NCBI GenBank assembly: GCA_002189035.1
Contig: NEEC01000156.1
Coordinates: 1-24,795 of the forward strand
Length of the DNA: 24,795 nucleotides
From: Utricularia gibba
Taxonomy: Eukaryota; Streptophyta; Magnoliopsida; Lamiales; Lentibulariaceae
Reading direction: 5' to 3'
Below the pieces are notes generated by a model. The model saw only the letters and a program-made list of their open reading frames with translations, had not been told where the DNA came from and searched no databases. Within the stretch, counting starts at the first letter, position 1; each line of letters begins with the position of its first letter. The translations under genes and the position numbers were made by a program. Positions 21,888-24,795 of this stretch are shown one piece after another.

Positions 21888-24655
21888 ATGGAGCACGACT
21901 TGATCACGGTGACAGCTCCTCTAAGTAACCTTCCTCAGATTCTCTTGTTTCTTGTCTGTTCGTTCGAACTGCCAACAAAACTAAGTTCGTTAATGGATTT
22001 GCAGTTTCTTCACATGGAGAAGAAGAAGATGGTGATGAAGTCTTCGAATCGGAAAACTCGCCCATCAGAGAAGTCGCCCTCACAGTTTCGACAGAAGATG
22101 ATCCATCGCTTCCGGTTCTCACCTTCAGAATGTGGTTTCTGGTACCGTCTCCTGCGTCCTCCTGTCCTTTCTCAACCAGTTCTTCTGGTACCGAAGGGAG
22201 CCCCTGTCCATCACCGCCATCTCCGCCCAGATAGCGGTGGTCCCGATCGGTCAGCTCATGGCCGCGACGATCACCGATCGTGTTTTCTTCCAAGGCACTA
22301 GATGGCAATTCACTCTCAACCCCGGACCCTTCAACGTCAAGGAACATGTTCTCATCACCATCTTCGCCAACTCCGGCGCTGGCACCGTTTACGCCATTCA
22401 CGTCGTTACGGCGGTCAAAGTTTTCTACCAGAAGCACCTCACCTTCTTCATCTCCCTCATCGTCGTCATCACGACTCAGGTTTGACAATATTCAACAAGA
22501 TAAAAATAAATCCTTTTAATTTTCGTTGCATAATTAAATAATTTGTTAAAAGCATTAAAATCGGTTGTCCTTTTACGAGTTAGTTCCCTGATAGATAAAT
22601 CTTGAATGTGGACGGTAGGTGGGGATGATTCATTGAGTTTTGGGTTGCCTGGTAGGTGCTTGGCTTCGGATGGGCTGGCATTTTTAGAAGGTACCTTGTG
22701 GAGCCCGGCAGCCATGTGGTGGCCGGCCAATCTGGTCCAAGTCTCACTATTCAGGTAACCGGCGAAATTTACTGAATCCAGTTCTGTAAGTTTCTTACAA
22801 CGAATGTAACAGGGCATTGCACGAGAAAGACGAACGGAATCCCGGCGGAGTAACGCGGACACAGTTCTTTGTAATAGCGTTCATATGCAGCTTCGGATAC
22901 TACATCTTCCGGGCTACATTTTCCAGATGCTCACCTCTCTCTCATGGGTGTGTTGGTTTTTCCCAAGTCGGTCTTAGCACAGCAGCTTGGCTCCGGGCTC
23001 AGGGGACTTGGGATTGGTGCCATTGGGCTCGATTGGTCCACTGTTTCTTCATACCTCGGTAGCCCTCTGGCTAGCCCCTGGTTCGCGACGGCTAATGTTG
23101 CTGCTGGGTTCTTCTTGGTGATGTACGTGGTGACTCCATTGAGCTACTGGCTCAATCTTTATGACGCAAAGAAGTTCCCCATATTCTCTGACGGACTCTT
23201 CACCTCCTCCGGAGAAACATACAACATTTCGAGCATCGTGGATTCGAACTTCCACCTCGATATCGAGTCGTATGATCGCCAGGGCCGTCTCCATCTCAGC
23301 ACATTTCTTCGCCATGACTTATGGTGTTGGATTTGCGGCTCTAAGCGCCACCATCGTTCATGTGATCTTGTTTCATGGAAGGTATGGTAGCAGATGGTTG
23401 ATTTGTGCGAGCTTATTTTTTCTGACATGTCACTCTGCAACTTCTTCATGGTAGGGAGATATGGGAGCAGAGCAAGTCTAGCTTCAAGGACAAAGGCATG
23501 GACATACACACAAGGTTGATGAGCCGTTACAACCAGGTGCCGGAGTGGTGGTTTTGGTGCATCATGGTGATCAACATCGCAGTCACCATCTTCGCCTGCG
23601 AATACTACAATGAACAGCTGCAACTCCCATGGTGGGGTGTTGTTCTCGCTTGCTTGATCGCGTTCGTCTTCACTCTCCCATCGGAATCATCACCGCCATC
23701 ACGAACCAGGTGACTCCATCTGCCACACACTACAATTCTTAACAAGAGTACATGATCAAACCGGATATGAATCCTGTCAGCATTTTTTCTGGTAGACTCC
23801 AGGCTTGAACATCATCACTGAGTACATAATCGGATACATCTACCCGGGATACCCTGTCGCCAACATGTGCTTCAAGGTCTATGGATACATAAGTATGACA
23901 CAAGCCATCACCTTCCTCCAAGACTTCAAGCTTGGACACTACATGAAGATACCTCCCAGGACAATGTTCATGGCTCAGGCAAGGCTCCAATGAAATCTGA
24001 AAACATTTTATCCAATATCATGACAGCACACATCCAATCTCGTAATGTAGGTTGTGGGAACGTTGATCGCCGGAGTTGTTTATCTCGGAACGGCATGGTG
24101 GCTGATAGAAACCATCCCAGACATCTGCGACAAAGCGTCCGACGTTTGGACATGCCCCGGCGACCACGTATTCTACGACGCATCCGTCATATGGGTCTAA
24201 TAGGGCCACGGAAGATCTTCGGAGATCAGGGAACGTACGGCAGTGTGAACTGGTTCTTCCTGGTGGGTGCAATAGCTCCACTGTTGGTGTGGCTGGCAAC
24301 CAGAGCCTTCCCCACCCAGCAATGGATCCGCCTGATCAACATGCCCATTTTGATCGGCGCTTGCGGCAGCATGCCCCCAGCCACGGCAGTCAACTACACG
24401 ACGTGGATCTTCGTCGGGTTCCTCTCCGGGTACGTGGTTTACAATTACCGGCCGGATCTGTGGCAACGGCACAACTACGTTTTGTCCGGAGCTCTGGATG
24501 CCGGGCTCGCCTTCATGGGCGTCATGTTGTACATGTGCTTGGGATCGGAGAACATCAGCATTGACTGGTGGGGGAACGATCTCGACGGCTGCCCATTTGC
24601 ATCGTGTCCGCAGCCCAGAGGCCTGTTGGGCGACACATGCCCGATCGTGTCTTGA
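21888..24655 (+). CDS. Oligopeptide transporter (OPT family, PT clade), with seven frame disruptions
   Basis: Plasma-membrane proton-coupled transporter of the OPT family; PT-clade members move small peptides such as glutathione and sometimes metal complexes (family knowledge). Seven exons: 21888-21924, 22005-22479, 22656-22754, 22813-23381, 23455-23709, 23796-23978, 24051-24655; about 741 aa if frames are reconciled, normal for OPTs. Hallmarks: [106 protein letters not shown]. Frame breaks: one base short at 22141-22142, 22909-22910, 22962-22964, 23677-23679 and 24193-24195; one base long at 22704-22706 and 23304-23306. Read literally, translation stops at 22232-22234. Intron 6 starts CAG|GCAAGG, a GC-AG intron. 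Exon 1 ([12 protein letters not shown]) is chosen by phase and is the least certain part. Either an intact gene in unpolished sequence or a recent pseudogene. Confidence 0.9.
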
Positions 24656-24795
24656 ATAGGAAGGACCCTATGGGCTATCGGACTTTGGGCTATGTATTTA
24701 ATGGGGGATTAATTTCAATTTTTATGATGTAAATTATAATTTCTTTTCTTTTACTTTTTGGCTTTTGCGTGATTTATGATTAATTAAATAAGGTA

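Noticed and set aside
21904-22488. 194-codon open frame on the minus strand, rich in Asp, Glu and Gly
   Set aside because: It is the complement of OPT exon 2, whose plus-strand frame encodes the conserved [10 protein letters not shown] region; the acidic composition is a shadow of the coding strand.
23159-23623. 154-codon minus-strand open frame
   Set aside because: It lies opposite OPT exons 4 and 5 and crosses their intron; the plus strand carries the conserved transporter sequence.
18806-24655. Reading WNK and OPT as a pair of true pseudogenes
   Set aside because: Not excluded, but every lesion is a one-base homopolymer change of either sign, with no nonsense substitutions, splice losses or larger deletions; sequence error explains this more simply.
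1-24795. A biosynthetic cluster or defence system including KAO, ABCC and OPT
   Set aside because: The genes belong to unrelated housekeeping, hormone, transport and signalling families; there are no paired synthase or tailoring genes, no NLR genes and no repeated layout to suggest co-function.

Overview
This window is nuclear DNA from a flowering plant. The evidence is short GT-AG introns throughout, a plant-type dynamin (DRP1), an ent-kaurenoic acid oxidase of gibberellin synthesis, a plant-specific isoprenylated heavy-metal protein with a CaaX box, a WNK kinase and a peptide-type OPT transporter. Coding GC is moderate with no grass-like GC gradient, so I read it as a non-grass angiosperm; genus cannot be told. 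Gene density is high (eight genes in 24.8 kb, most introns 70-150 nt), and I see no autonomous transposon, tRNA or rRNA.

Layout, left to right: (1) DRP1-type dynamin, + strand, 15 coding exons, 337-3512. (2) Intergenic DNA and the promoter of gene 3, with a G-box and a (TA)n tract, 3513-4616. (3) ABCC (MRP-type) ABC transporter, +, 11 exons, 4617-10589. (4) Small two-exon gene for an uncharacterised 95-aa protein, +, 10948-11717. (5) Intergenic DNA with the promoter of gene 6. (6) Ent-kaurenoic acid oxidase (CYP88A), +, 8 exons, 12788-15215. (7) Plastid-targeted NTF2/SnoaL-like protein, +, 5 exons, 15542-16612. (8) HIPP metallochaperone-like protein, - strand, 3 exons, 16692-17619, tail-to-tail with gene 7 with only 79 nt between stop codons. 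(9) A divergent intergenic region with a very AT-rich block. (10) WNK8/10-like kinase, +, 7 exons, 18806-21520. (11) Oligopeptide transporter (OPT family), +, 7 exons, 21888-24655.

The genes do not form a pathway or cluster; they look like ordinary unrelated neighbours. Exon structures were worked out by hand from family conservation, splice signals and phase bookkeeping. The phases close exactly for genes 1, 3, 4, 6, 7 and 8.

The most striking feature is in the right-hand 6 kb. The WNK gene carries two, and the OPT gene seven, single-base length changes, all in or next to short homopolymer runs and of both signs. Splice sites are otherwise intact and the reading frames on either side are perfectly conserved. 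No such lesion is found in the six genes to the left. I think locally unpolished assembly is more likely than two neighbouring pseudogenes, but the sequence alone cannot decide. I found no convincing undescribed biological system here.
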